From assembly GCF_009765735.1 (NCBI RefSeq), contig NZ_LMUW01000119.1, positions 22,545-86,544 on the forward strand: 64,000 nt of DNA, read 5' to 3'. Origin of the DNA: Xenophilus sp. L33. GTDB lineage: Bacteria > Pseudomonadota > Gammaproteobacteria > Burkholderiales > Burkholderiaceae_C. A model generated the notes under the pieces. That model ran no database searches. It was not told where the DNA came from and saw only the letters and a program-made list of their open reading frames with translations. This document shows positions 45,075-53,621 of this stretch, one piece after another (within the stretch, counting starts at the first letter, position 1; every line of letters starts with the position of its first letter). Position numbers and translations under genes: made by a program.

Positions 45075-45401
45075 CTATTCCGCGGTGCGGTCGCGCAGGC
45101 CGTCCGGATGCGGGCGGAAGTGCGCGCGCAGCCATGCGGTCAGCCACCACAGCAGCACCGCATTGGCGCAGAGGCCGACGCAGACCACGATCGCCGCGCG
45201 CGCCGCGAAGCCGGGACCGACGTCGAGCGCCAGCAGCGCCAGCGACCAGGGCAGGGCGCAGAGGATCGCCGCCGCGAGCAGCGCGCTGTCCTCGCTCGGC
45301 GGCTTCACCGTCGCCAGCACCAGCACGCAGGCGGCAACCGAACAGGCGGCCGGAAGCCACCATGCATGGCGGTACCACAGGGGCTGGCGATAGCTGATCA
45401 T
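45075..45401 (-). CDS. Small membrane protein of unknown function
   Basis: 108 residues starting at 45401. Three hydrophobic helices are visible (PAACSVAACVLVLA, LLAAAILCALPWSLALLAL, AAIVVCVGLCANAVLLWWLTAWL). The C-terminal tail is basic then acidic. No family is recognised. A 30-bp inverted repeat (45427-45456) lies just upstream of the start and could be its operator. Confidence 0.6.
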   Translation of the reverse strand: MISYRQPLWYRHAWWLPAACSVAACVLVLATVKPPSEDSALLAAAILCALPWSLALLALDVGPGFAARAAIVVCVGLCANAVLLWWLTAWLRAHFRPHPDGLRDRTAE

Positions 45402-45426
45402 CTGGAAATTCTGCGTCCTCGAAGGG

Positions 45427-45456
45427 CCGGACGTCTGCGCAATTTCACACGTCCGG
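45427..45456. promoter_or_regulatory. Inverted repeat upstream of the small membrane protein gene
   Basis: CCGGACGT at 45427-45434 and ACGTCCGG at 45449-45456 are perfect complements with a 14-base spacer. It begins 26 bases before the start codon on the minus strand, where a repressor could act. Confidence 0.4.
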
Positions 45457-45499
45457 ACACGATCGTAGGCGGCGCTGGTGACAGCACCGAAGCTCCTCG

Positions 45500-45531
45500 C
45501 GCGGCAGTGGAAAAAATACGTCACTGCCGCG
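45500..45531. terminator. 10-bp-arm hairpin after the SDR gene
   Basis: CGCGGCAGTG (45500-45509) and CACTGCCGCG (45522-45531) form a perfect 10-bp stem with an AT-rich 12-base loop, 14 bases after the SDR stop codon (minus strand). The A/T run is in the loop, not after the stem, so it is not a classical Rho-independent terminator. Confidence 0.45.
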
Positions 45532-45544
45532 TCTCGCGAAGGCC

Positions 45545-46555
45545 TCAACGGCCGCCGAAGACCACGCCGGTGAGCGCTTCGCTCAACGCCCAGAGCCGCT
45601 CCGCACGCTCGCCGTCCATGGCCCACGGCAGCACGCCGCTGGTGCCGGAGCGGGCCTCCCCGGCCGGCGCCGGACCGGCGATGTCGCAGTCCTCGCAATA
45701 GACGCCGCCCAGGCCTTCGAGCTGCGGGTTGGCAGCGCACCAGACCGTGGTCGCCGCGCCTTGCGCGACCGTCTTGTAGAGCGCGGCGATGCGCGGCGTG
45801 ATGTTGCCTTCGGCATCGCGAAAGCCCATCGCCTGCAGGTCGGCGAGCGCCACGTGGCGGGTCAGTTCGGTGGCGATCGAACCCGGATGGACCGAGAAGG
45901 CGCGCACGCCGCGGTCGGCGCCGCGGCGGTCGAGGCCGAGCGCGAAGAGGGCGGTCGCGGTCTTCGACTGGCCGTAGGCCTTCCACTTGTCGTAGTCGCG
46001 ATGCAGGTAGTTCGGGTCGTCGAAGTCGATGTCCGAGAAGCGATGCGCGCCGGAGCTGAGCGACACCACCCGCGCCCGACCCGCGCGCAGCAGGCCGGGC
46101 CAGAGCCGACCGGCCAACTGGAAGTGGCCCAAGTGGTTGGTCGCGAACTGCGATTCGAAGCCGCGCGCGTCGCGCGACAGCGGCGTCGCCATGATGCCGG
46201 CGTTGCAGACCAGGAGGTGCAGCGGCCGGTCGGTCGCGAGGAAGCCGCGCGCGAAGGCGTCGATCGATGCCGGGTCGGCGAGGTCGAGCGGCGCGATCTC
46301 CACGCGCGGAAGGTCGGCGAGCGCGCTGCGCGCCTTCGCGACGTCGCGCGCCGGCACCACGAGCGTGGCGCCGGCCGCGCTGAGCACGCGCGAGGTCTCC
46401 AGGCCGATGCCGGCGTAGCCGCCGGTGACGATCGCGAGCCGCCCGTGCAGGTCGGCGCCGCCGATCGATTCGGCGGCGGTGGTGTGGCGGCCGAAGCCGG
46501 AGGGCAGCGGATGCTGGGGCGTGACGGGTGTGTTCGGTGTGAGGGATGCAGGCAT
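45545..46555 (-). CDS. Short-chain dehydrogenase/reductase
   Basis: 336 residues from the ATG at 46555. Nucleotide-binding TGGYAGIG, CNAGIMATPL, SLSSGAHRFSDIDF with the catalytic Ser, and YGQSKTA (Tyr and Lys) are all in place. The 336-residue length and the DFDDPNYLHRDYDKW insert are typical of retinol dehydrogenase-like SDRs of bacteria. It oxidises or reduces a hydroxyl or keto group with NAD(P). The AraC gene is divergent, 76 bases away, and probably controls it. Confidence 0.9.
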   Translation of the reverse strand: MPASLTPNTPVTPQHPLPSGFGRHTTAAESIGGADLHGRLAIVTGGYAGIGLETSRVLSAAGATLVVPARDVAKARSALADLPRVEIAPLDLADPASIDAFARGFLATDRPLHLLVCNAGIMATPLSRDARGFESQFATNHLGHFQLAGRLWPGLLRAGRARVVSLSSGAHRFSDIDFDDPNYLHRDYDKWKAYGQSKTATALFALGLDRRGADRGVRAFSVHPGSIATELTRHVALADLQAMGFRDAEGNITPRIAALYKTVAQGAATTVWCAANPQLEGLGGVYCEDCDIAGPAPAGEARSGTSGVLPWAMDGERAERLWALSEALTGVVFGGR

Positions 46556-46631
46556 GCGGACGATTGGGCGCCGTTCCGTTAGGATGATCAATGCGCTGCA
46601 ATCCACATTTGCTGCGCGATCGTCCAATTCC

Positions 46632-47564
46632 ATGCCTCACGCCCCCGATCCGCTCTCCGATGTCCTGTCGCTGCTGGCAGCGCGCAACCTGCTGTCCGCC
46701 AGCCTGCGCATGGGCGGCGACTGGGCGCTGCGCTTCCCGGCCGAAGGGCTCAAGTTCAACGCGGTGGTCGAGGGCGGCTGCTTCCTGGTCGCCGAGGGCG
46801 CCGCGCCGATCCGGCTGCGCGCCGGCGACTGCTTCCTGCTGCACCACAGCGCGCCCTATGTGCTGTGCAGCGATCCGCGGCTGCCGGCGACCGAGGCGAG
46901 CGGCCTCTTCCTTGCGCAGCCGGACGGCACGCTGCGCCACGAGGCCGGCGGCGGTGGCGAATTCCACGCGATCGGCGGCCGCATCGCCTTCGACGAGGCC
47001 GATGCCGCGCTGCTGCTGGACGCGATGCCGCCGATCGTCCACGTCAGCGCCGACACGCCGGAAGCGCCGGCGATGCGCTGGATGCTGGCCCGGCTGGTCG
47101 AGGAATGGAACGCCGGCCGCGCGGGCGGCGCGCTGGCGGCCGACCATCTGGCGCAGCTGCTGCTGGTCGAGGCCATGCGGGTCTGGCTGCGCTCGGAGCA
47201 GCTCGTGCCGCGCGCCGGCGCCGGCTGGCTGCAGGCGCTGGGCGATCCGCGGGTCGGTGCCGCCATCCGCCTGCTGCATGCCGAGCCGGCCCGGCGCTGG
47301 CAGCTGCAGGAACTGGCGGCGGCCGCCGGCATGTCGCGCTCCAACTTCGCGCTGCGCTTCAAGCAGCTGGCCGGCCTCGCGCCGCTCGACTACCTGCTGC
47401 GCTGGCGCATGCGCCTGGGCGCCAAGGCGCTGCGCGGCGGCAGCGATCCGGTCTCGGCGATCGCGTGGGCGCTCGGCTACCAGTCCGAGAGTGCCTTCAG
47501 CCACGCCTTCAAGCGAATCAACGGCATGTCGCCGCAGGCCTACCGGCGCAACGCCGCGGCTTGA
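46632..47564 (+). CDS. AraC-family regulator with N-terminal cupin domain
   Basis: 310 residues. A cupin_6-type sensor is in residues 1-190 (GGCFLVAEGAAPIRLRAGDCFLLHHSAPYVLCSDPR and the Gly/His-rich part around it). The C-terminal AraC domain has two helix-turn-helices: WQLQELAAAAGMSRSNFALRFKQLAGLAPLDYLLRWRM and DPVSAIAWALGYQSESAFSHAFKRINGMSPQAYRR. It is divergent from the SDR and directly followed by the AhpD/CMD-type gene (29 bases), so it may control both. Confidence 0.93.
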   Translation: MPHAPDPLSDVLSLLAARNLLSASLRMGGDWALRFPAEGLKFNAVVEGGCFLVAEGAAPIRLRAGDCFLLHHSAPYVLCSDPRLPATEASGLFLAQPDGTLRHEAGGGGEFHAIGGRIAFDEADAALLLDAMPPIVHVSADTPEAPAMRWMLARLVEEWNAGRAGGALAADHLAQLLLVEAMRVWLRSEQLVPRAGAGWLQALGDPRVGAAIRLLHAEPARRWQLQELAAAAGMSRSNFALRFKQLAGLAPLDYLLRWRMRLGAKALRGGSDPVSAIAWALGYQSESAFSHAFKRINGMSPQAYRRNAAA

Positions 47565-47593
47565 ACCTTACCCACGTCCACAGGAGAACCCCC

Positions 47594-48121
47594 ATGGCCC
47601 GATTGCCCTATGCCGACCTGTCGTCCCCCGCCGCCCAGCCGCTGGTCGATCGCATCGTCGCCGAACGCGGCAGCGTGCTGCACCTCTACCAGATGCTGCT
47701 GCACAGCCCGCCGCTGGCCGAAGGCTGGCTGGGCTTCCTCACCGCGGTGCGGCAGCGCTGCAAGCTTGACGGCGCGACCCGCGAGCTGGTCATCATGCGG
47801 GTCGCGCACCTGAACGGCGCCCGCTACGAGGCCGACCAGCATGCGCCGATCGCGTTGAAGGAAGGCCTGTCGCAGGCGCAGGTCGATGCGCTCGCCGGGC
47901 CGGTCGATGGTGCGCTGTTCGACGCGCGTCATCTGGCGGTGCTGGCCCTCACCGACGCGATGACCCGCCAGGTGCAGGTGCCGCCGCCGGTGCTCGAGGC
48001 GGTGCGCGGCCACTTCGGCGAGCAGGAGCTGGTGGAGCTGGTCGGCACCATCGCGGCCTACAACATGGTGTCGCGCTTCATCGAGGCGCTGGGCATCCAT
48101 TCGGACGATCAGCGGTCCTAG
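47594..48121 (+). CDS. Carboxymuconolactone decarboxylase (CMD) family protein, lacking the CxxC
   Basis: 175 residues, helical fold of the AhpD/CMD family: TRELVIMRVAHLNGARYEADQHAPIALKEGLSQAQVDAL and LALTDAMTRQVQVPPPVLEAV. The redox Cys pair of AhpD is absent, so it is closer to the decarboxylase-like or uncharacterised branch. Function is thus unclear. It converges with the NorD/CbbO-type gene, the stop codons sharing CTAG at 48118-48121. Confidence 0.85.
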   Translation: MARLPYADLSSPAAQPLVDRIVAERGSVLHLYQMLLHSPPLAEGWLGFLTAVRQRCKLDGATRELVIMRVAHLNGARYEADQHAPIALKEGLSQAQVDALAGPVDGALFDARHLAVLALTDAMTRQVQVPPPVLEAVRGHFGEQELVELVGTIAAYNMVSRFIEALGIHSDDQRS

Positions 48122-49983
48122 CCCGAGGTCGCGATCAGCAGCGACAGCTCGACCATCCGCCGCGGCAGCTCCGCCACCTCGTCGATGACCAGGTAGCGGC
48201 GCTTCGGGCACATGCGCCGCAGGTAGTCGTTGGCCGCGGCGTCGACCGAGACGTTGAAGGTGGCGACGCCGGCGCGCTCGGCCTCGCGCAGGGCGCGTGC
48301 GGTGTCGTGCACGCCGTAGTCGACGTCGGCGGGGTCGCTGCCGTAGTCGCGGTCCTGCGGATAGCCGTCGGACAGCACCACCAGCAAGCGGCGCCGCGCC
48401 GGCTCGCGCATCAGCCTCGCGGTGGCATGGCGCACCGCCGCGCCGGTGCGGGTGCTGCGGCGCGGCTCCATGGCGCCGAGTGCGGCGGCGCTGCGCGCCG
48501 TCCAGTCGCTGTCGAAGTCCTTGGCGATGTAGAAGTCGACCTGCTCGCGGCCGTCGCCGGAGAAGCCGTAGACCGCATGGCGATCGCCCAGGCCGCTCAA
48601 GGCCTCGCACACCAGGCCGATCGCGTCGCGGGCGACGTCGATGACGCGGCGGCGCGGCGCCGTGTCCGCAGGCGCGCGGCGCACCGCGACCTGCCACAGC
48701 AGGTCGTCGTCGTCGTTCGCCGGCGCCGCGACCTCGGCCTGCGCATCGGCCAGCCATTGGCTGGTGCTGCCGCTCATGTCGAGCAGCAGTGCGACGCTGA
48801 GCTGCCGCTCGGCACGGCGCACGTGGCGGTAGAGGCGGTCGTCGGCGGGCTGCCGGGCGGCATGGCGCTCGACCCGCCAGTCGAGCGCCGCTTCCAGGTC
48901 GATCGTGTCGCCGTCGGGCTGGCGCCGCAGCGTGACCTGCCGGTCGGCCCGCAGCGCGCGCAACCGGCGCTGCATGCGCGCCAGCGGACCGGCGAAGCGC
49001 GCGCGCAGCGACGGCAGGAAGGCGGGGTCGCCGCCTTCGATCCGCTGCTCGTGCACATGGGTCCAGCGGCGGCGATAGGCCTGCTGCACGTGGTCCCATT
49101 CGTCGTGCAGGGTGACGATGGAGGGCGTCGCGGCCGGGCGCTGGCGGAACGGCTCCTGCTGCGGCTCGGCGCTTTCCTGGTCGACGGCATCGTGGGCATG
49201 CGGCACGCCGTCGATCGGCGTCGTGGCGGCCGCGGTGCCGGCAGCGGCCTTCGGGTCCGCGCCGCTGGCGGCGGCCGCGGTCTCCGCTTCGGCCGAGCCG
49301 TCGGACGAGGCGCCGGGGCCGTCGAAGGCGAGCGGATCGTCGCCGGACGCGACTTCGAAGCGGGCGGAGCCGCTGGCCGGCGGTGCTTCCTCCGTGCTGG
49401 CGGGCACCACGCGCAGGCTTTCGACGGCGACGCGATGGCGCGGCTGTCCGGCCAGCAGCCGCAGGTGCAGCGCGAGCGCGAGCTGCAAGGCTTCGGTGGC
49501 GTTGCGCGGCGGTGGATGGCCGGTCGACAGGACGTGCCTTCCCACGCGCGATGCCGGCGGCCGGTCGAGCAGCCGATCGCCCGCGGCGCCGGGGAAGACC
49601 GCGGCCAGCAGCGCATCGACGCGCGCGCCGTCGATCCACAGGAACAGCCGGCGCAGCAGCAGCGGCAGCGGCCAGCTGGCGATGCAGGTGTCGATCGCGC
49701 TGGCGTCCTCGTCGATCGAGGCGCGCTCGCCGACCAGGCCGAGCGTTCGTGCCGCGTCCAGGTTCAGCCGATGTCGGCCGTCCTCGCGCAGGTCGAGCGC
49801 ATGCCGCAGCACCTGCAGTCTCGCGCCACGCGCCGAAAGACCCGGAGGCAGCGCGAGCGTGTGCGCCGAGCCGATCGGCCCGCGCCACCGGCTCGCGGAT
49901 GCGGCCGGCGCCAGGTTCACCGGCTGCCCGCACGCGGCCTGCGCGAACAGCGGCAGCCAGGGCGCGAGCGCCGGCGCGTTCAC
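48118..49983 (-). CDS. NorD/CbbO-type von Willebrand factor A domain protein
   Basis: 621 residues from a GTG at 49983 that overlaps the stop of the ATPase gene (GTGA). A C-terminal VWA domain (about residues 395-620) has the metal site Asp402-x-Ser-x-Ser in LLLDMSGSTS, later VVLSDGYPQD. The long N-terminal region has an acidic/Ala-rich linker around 210-280. Such proteins work with the MoxR-type ATPase to remodel and activate a metalloenzyme (RuBisCO, nitric oxide reductase or others). No such target enzyme is found in the window. Confidence 0.85.
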   Translation of the reverse strand: MNAPALAPWLPLFAQAACGQPVNLAPAASASRWRGPIGSAHTLALPPGLSARGARLQVLRHALDLREDGRHRLNLDAARTLGLVGERASIDEDASAIDTCIASWPLPLLLRRLFLWIDGARVDALLAAVFPGAAGDRLLDRPPASRVGRHVLSTGHPPPRNATEALQLALALHLRLLAGQPRHRVAVESLRVVPASTEEAPPASGSARFEVASGDDPLAFDGPGASSDGSAEAETAAAASGADPKAAAGTAAATTPIDGVPHAHDAVDQESAEPQQEPFRQRPAATPSIVTLHDEWDHVQQAYRRRWTHVHEQRIEGGDPAFLPSLRARFAGPLARMQRRLRALRADRQVTLRRQPDGDTIDLEAALDWRVERHAARQPADDRLYRHVRRAERQLSVALLLDMSGSTSQWLADAQAEVAAPANDDDDLLWQVAVRRAPADTAPRRRVIDVARDAIGLVCEALSGLGDRHAVYGFSGDGREQVDFYIAKDFDSDWTARSAAALGAMEPRRSTRTGAAVRHATARLMREPARRRLLVVLSDGYPQDRDYGSDPADVDYGVHDTARALREAERAGVATFNVSVDAAANDYLRRMCPKRRYLVIDEVAELPRRMVELSLLIATSG

Positions 49984-50828
49984 GGCAGCAGCACGTCGAT
50001 CAGCTGGCGGGCGGCCTCGGCGGCGTCGGGGTCGTCGCCGGTCGCGCTGGCGACCGCCACCTGGCAGGCCCGTCGCGGCGCGATGCCGCGCATCATCAGC
50101 TGGCCGGCATGGATCAGCGCGCGGGTGCTGATGCCTTCGGCCAGCGCCTCTTCGTCGAGGCCGCGCAGGCGCTGGCCGAGGGCGGCCAGCCGCTCGGCCG
50201 TCGCGCTGTCGACGCCGCTCTCGTGCGCGACGATCGCGGCTTCCAGCGCCGGCGCCGGATAGCCGAATTCGAGGCACACGAAGCGCTGCAGCGTCGAGGG
50301 CTTCAGCTCCTTCAGGAGGCTCTGGTAGCCCGGGTTGTACGAGATCACCAGCAGGAAGTCGGGGTGCGCGGCCAGCATCTCGCCGGTCTTCTCGATCGGC
50401 AGGACGCGCCGGTAGTCGGCCAGCGAATGGATCACCACGGTGGTGTCGCGCCGGGCCTCGACGATCTCGTCCAGGTAGCAGATGGCGCCTTCGCGCACCG
50501 CCCGCGTGAGCGGGCCGTCGTTCCACACGGTGCGGTCGTGCAGCAGCAGGTGGCGGCCGACCAGGTCGTTGGCGGTGAGGTCCTCGTGGCAGGAGACGGT
50601 GACCAGCGGGATGCCGCCGTCGCGGCCGGCGTCCTGGTGCGAAGAGGGGCCGAGCCGCGCCGCCATGTGCTCGACGAAGCGGGTCTTGCCGCAGCCGGTC
50701 GGGCCCTTGAGCATCACCGGCAGCCTGGCGGCCCAGGCGGCCTCGAACAGCGCGACCTCGTCGCCGACGGGCTGGTACCAGGGGACATCGGCCTCTGGGC
50801 CGGCTTCAGGATCGTGGAGCGAGGGCAA
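49980..50828 (-). CDS. CbbQ/NirQ/NorQ-type MoxR AAA+ ATPase
   Basis: 282 residues. Walker A GPTGCGKT is at residues 42-49, Walker B ICYLDEI at 115-121, and the CbbQ-type C-terminal domain at 200-282 (ISTRALIHAGQLMMRG). The conserved VSCHEDLTANDLVGRHLL segment identifies the CbbQ/NorQ subfamily. With the VWA protein it forms an activase complex that needs ATP. The stop overlaps the VWA gene start, so they form one operon, and the desaturase gene is 59 bases upstream on the same strand. Confidence 0.92.
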   Translation of the reverse strand: MPSLHDPEAGPEADVPWYQPVGDEVALFEAAWAARLPVMLKGPTGCGKTRFVEHMAARLGPSSHQDAGRDGGIPLVTVSCHEDLTANDLVGRHLLLHDRTVWNDGPLTRAVREGAICYLDEIVEARRDTTVVIHSLADYRRVLPIEKTGEMLAAHPDFLLVISYNPGYQSLLKELKPSTLQRFVCLEFGYPAPALEAAIVAHESGVDSATAERLAALGQRLRGLDEEALAEGISTRALIHAGQLMMRGIAPRRACQVAVASATGDDPDAAEAARQLIDVLLP

Positions 50829-50887
50829 GGTGCGAAGGGCGAGCGGAGGAGGCGCTCATCCTAGCGCGCCGCTGCGCGGCCTCGCGG

Positions 50888-51820
50888 TCACCACTTCGGA
50901 TGCACCGGCGCGAACACCGGCCGGAACAGGAAGCGCCGCGCGATCTCGGCATAGCCGCGGTAGTAGAAGTGGCCGTTGCCGGCCAGCAGCTCCGCCCGAT
51001 GGCGGCGAAAGTGCACCGGGATTTCATACCAGGGCATGCAGGGCGCGCGATGGTGCACGTGGTGCAGGTTGTTGTAGAGGAACATGAGCCCGACCGCCCA
51101 GTTCGATTCGACGATCGCGACCCGCGCGTGCGGCGTGTCGCTCCAGCGATGCTCGGTGAAGCTGCGCAGCAGGCCGAGCATCATGCCCGGGTAGACGAAG
51201 CACAGCAGGTAGGTCGAGAAGCGCATGCCGGCGACATCGGTCACCAGCCACAGCACCACCGCGACGCCGACCGCATGCAGGCCCCAGATGCGCAGGTGCG
51301 ACGCATCGCCCGCCCGCAGGCGCCGCCATTCGTCGCGCGCCAGCGTGGCGACGCGCAGCAGCGGCCCCGCCAGCATGCGCACCGACAGCAGCTGGTTCGC
51401 TGCCCACAGCCGCCGCCGCAGCGGCCCGTAGGCCTGCCAGGCGGCGGCGGAGTGGTAGGCGCTCTCGGTGTCCTTGGCCGGATGCGTGAGGTGGTAGTTG
51501 ACGTGGTGCGCGCTGTGCCCGCGGTGGTAGAGCGCGTAGGGCAGCCACAGGTTGAGCGGCGGCCACACCACGGCCCGCCGCAGCCACGCCGGCAGGTGCC
51601 GCATCGCGTGGATGCTCTCGTGCTGCAGCGACATGTGCAGCTGCGCCAGGTAGCCGCCGAAGAGGAACAGCAGCCAGCCGGGCAGCAGCGCGTGCCAGGC
51701 CAGCAGCGCGGCCCAGGCGCCGTAGCAGGCGCCGGCGAGCAGCAGGGTGGGGACTTCGTAGTGGCGCCACCAGACCAGCCGGTGCGCGCGGCGTCGGGCG
51801 AAAGGCGATGACGTGCTCAT
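50888..51820 (-). CDS. Membrane fatty-acid desaturase / acyl-lipid hydroxylase
   Basis: 310 residues with four or more hydrophobic helices. The three di-iron histidine boxes are present: HESIH (67-71), HRGHSAHH (99-106, longer than the usual HxxHH) and LHHVHH (252-257). It uses oxygen to introduce a double bond or oxidise an acyl chain at the inner membrane. The exact position and substrate cannot be told. The rhodanese gene is divergent, with a 9-bp-arm inverted repeat in the 123-base gap. Confidence 0.9.
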   Translation of the reverse strand: MSTSSPFARRRAHRLVWWRHYEVPTLLLAGACYGAWAALLAWHALLPGWLLFLFGGYLAQLHMSLQHESIHAMRHLPAWLRRAVVWPPLNLWLPYALYHRGHSAHHVNYHLTHPAKDTESAYHSAAAWQAYGPLRRRLWAANQLLSVRMLAGPLLRVATLARDEWRRLRAGDASHLRIWGLHAVGVAVVLWLVTDVAGMRFSTYLLCFVYPGMMLGLLRSFTEHRWSDTPHARVAIVESNWAVGLMFLYNNLHHVHHRAPCMPWYEIPVHFRRHRAELLAGNGHFYYRGYAEIARRFLFRPVFAPVHPKW

Positions 51821-51878
51821 GGGTCTCCGGATCGATGCCGGCGGATGTTAGGAAGCACGGCCGCCTCGCGCTGCGACC

Positions 51879-51902
51879 ATTGCGCATGTGGATATGCGCA
51901 AT
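51879..51902. promoter_or_regulatory. Inverted repeat ATTGCGCAT-N6-ATGCGCAAT between desaturase and rhodanese genes
   Basis: Perfect 9-bp arms with a GTGGAT spacer. One strand reads TTGCGCATATCC, close to the TTTGCGCATATCGATA at the 3' end of this same rhodanese gene, part of the 26-bp sulfur-gene element. It lies 42 bases before the ATG at 51944, where it could control either divergent gene. Confidence 0.45.
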
Positions 51903-51943
51903 TCGTTGCGAGCGGCCGCGCCGATCGCCTAGAGTCGTCCGCC

Positions 51944-53536
51944 ATGACCCGCGCGCGCGATCCCGGCGAGCCTTCCATCGAGCCCGACGCGCTGATGGCT
52001 CTGCTGTGCGCCGACGGCGAGCTGGCGCTGCTCGACGTGCGCGAGGCCCGCGCCTTCCATGCGGCGCACCTCAATCTGGCGAGGCACGCGCCGCTGAGCG
52101 GACTGGAGCTGCGCCTGCCCGCCTTCCTGCCGCGCCGCGACGTCGAGGTGGTGCTCTGCGACGACACGGATGCGGCCGGCGCCGCCGCCGAGCGCGCGGC
52201 TGCGTTGCTGGCGCGGCTGGGCTATTCGAAGGTGCGCCGGTTGCGCGGCGGCCTGGCCGGCTGGCAGGCGCGCGGCCTGCCGACCATCGACGGCTGGAAC
52301 ACGCTGGTGAAGGCCTTCGGCGACCGGGTGCGGCGGCACTACGGCACCAGGGTGCTGCCCTTGCCCGAACTGCGCGCGCGGCTCGCCCAACCCGCGACGG
52401 TGCGACTGGTGGACGTCCGGCCCGCCGACGAATTCGCCTTCCTGTCGATCGCCGGCGCGCGCAACCATGCCGGCCCCGAACTGGCGCTGCGCGACTTCGC
52501 GCCGGAAGGCGACGCCGCGCCGCTCTGGGCGGTGAACTGCTTCAGCCGCACCCGCGGCATCCTCGGCGCGACCGGGCTGCAGCTGCTCGGGCATCCCGAC
52601 GCTGCCTTCGTGGAAGACGGCGTGATGGCCTGGACGCTGCAGGGCGGCGCGGTGGCGCGCGACGCCGCACCGAGCCCGGACCTGCCGGTGGCACCCGCGC
52701 CAGTCCTGCGTGCGCGTGCGACTGCCTTGCGCGCCGCGGCCGGCATCCAGGCCATCGATGCGGACCGGCTGGCCGCCTGGCAGCGCGACCCGACGCGCAC
52801 GCTGCATGTCTTCGACCTGCGCCCCGGCGTCCCCGGATCGATCGGCAGCCAGCTGCCGATGCACTTCGACGAGCGGGTCGGCACCCGCGGCGCCCGCGTG
52901 GTGCTGGCGGACGAGCCGCACGGGCTGCGCGCCGCGCTCACCGCGTTCTGGCTGCAGGGCCTGAACCAGTGCGAGGTGGTGGTGCTGGAGGGCGATGCGC
53001 CGGTGCCGGCTGGCGATCGCGGCGAAACGCCGCAAGACGAAGCTGCCGCCGAGCGCATCGATGCAGCGACGCTCGCCGCGTTGCTGAAGCAAGGCACCAC
53101 GGCGGTGATCGACGTCGGCCCGAGCGACGCCTTCGAAGCCCGTCACCTGCCGGACGCCCTCTACCTGCTGCCGGCCTCGCTGGCGCCCTTGGAGGGCCTG
53201 CCGGAGCGCTTCCGCACATGGGTCTTCACATCACCCGACGGCGCCGCCGCGAGGCTCGTGGCCCGCGATGCGCGGCGTCGCTGGCCGTCGCTGCGCGTTG
53301 CCTGGCTCGAAGGCGGCACGGCGGCCTGGGCCGCGGCCGGCCTTGCGATGGCGACGCGGCACGCGCCGAAGCAACGCCTGAGCGCCTTCGACGACGACTG
53401 GGGTTCGGTCATGCGTGTCGCACCGCAGGAGCGCGATGCCGCCTGGGCCGCCTACCTGGCCTGGGAGCGCGCGCTGGCGGATCGGGTGGCCGCCGACCCG
53501 AGCGTGCGCTTTCGCTTTGCGCATATCGATACCTGA
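51944..53536 (+). CDS. Four-domain rhodanese-like sulfurtransferase, two domains active-site-less
   Basis: 530 residues from the ATG at 51944. Four rhodanese domains lie in series: 1 (about 10-110: LALLDVREARAFHAAHL, active loop VVLCDDTDAAG with Cys), 2 (about 140-245: VRLVDVRPADEFAFLSIAGARN, loop VNCFSRTRG with Cys), 3 (about 265-355: LHVFDLRPG, loop VVLADEPHG, no Cys) and 4 (about 375-470: AVIDVGPSDAFEARHL, loop VFTSPDGAA, no Cys). Two are thus candidates for sulfur transfer and two are likely structural or substrate-binding. It lies just before ssuD, and its 3' end overlaps a 26-bp sulfur-gene element. Confidence 0.88.
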   Translation: MTRARDPGEPSIEPDALMALLCADGELALLDVREARAFHAAHLNLARHAPLSGLELRLPAFLPRRDVEVVLCDDTDAAGAAAERAAALLARLGYSKVRRLRGGLAGWQARGLPTIDGWNTLVKAFGDRVRRHYGTRVLPLPELRARLAQPATVRLVDVRPADEFAFLSIAGARNHAGPELALRDFAPEGDAAPLWAVNCFSRTRGILGATGLQLLGHPDAAFVEDGVMAWTLQGGAVARDAAPSPDLPVAPAPVLRARATALRAAAGIQAIDADRLAAWQRDPTRTLHVFDLRPGVPGSIGSQLPMHFDERVGTRGARVVLADEPHGLRAALTAFWLQGLNQCEVVVLEGDAPVPAGDRGETPQDEAAAERIDAATLAALLKQGTTAVIDVGPSDAFEARHLPDALYLLPASLAPLEGLPERFRTWVFTSPDGAAARLVARDARRRWPSLRVAWLEGGTAAWAAAGLAMATRHAPKQRLSAFDDDWGSVMRVAPQERDAAWAAYLAWERALADRVAADPSVRFRFAHIDT

Positions 53537-53546
53537 AAAGCTTCTA
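53521..53546 (+). promoter_or_regulatory. 26-bp sulfur-gene element upstream of ssuD
   Basis: GCATATCGATACCTGAAAAG followed by CTTCTA. The same 26 bases occur at 61675-61700 with one change (A for C). It overlaps the stop codon of the rhodanese gene and ends 75 bases before the ssuD start. CysB/SsuR-type LysR regulators control such genes in relatives, so an activator site is the likely role. Confidence 0.6.
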
Positions 53547-53621
53547 GGGCGTGCGCCCGCAAGAGGGTCTTCAGCCGGCACAGTCGGTGGATCGCAACTC
53601 CGCATCGTTCGAGGCCTTGTC

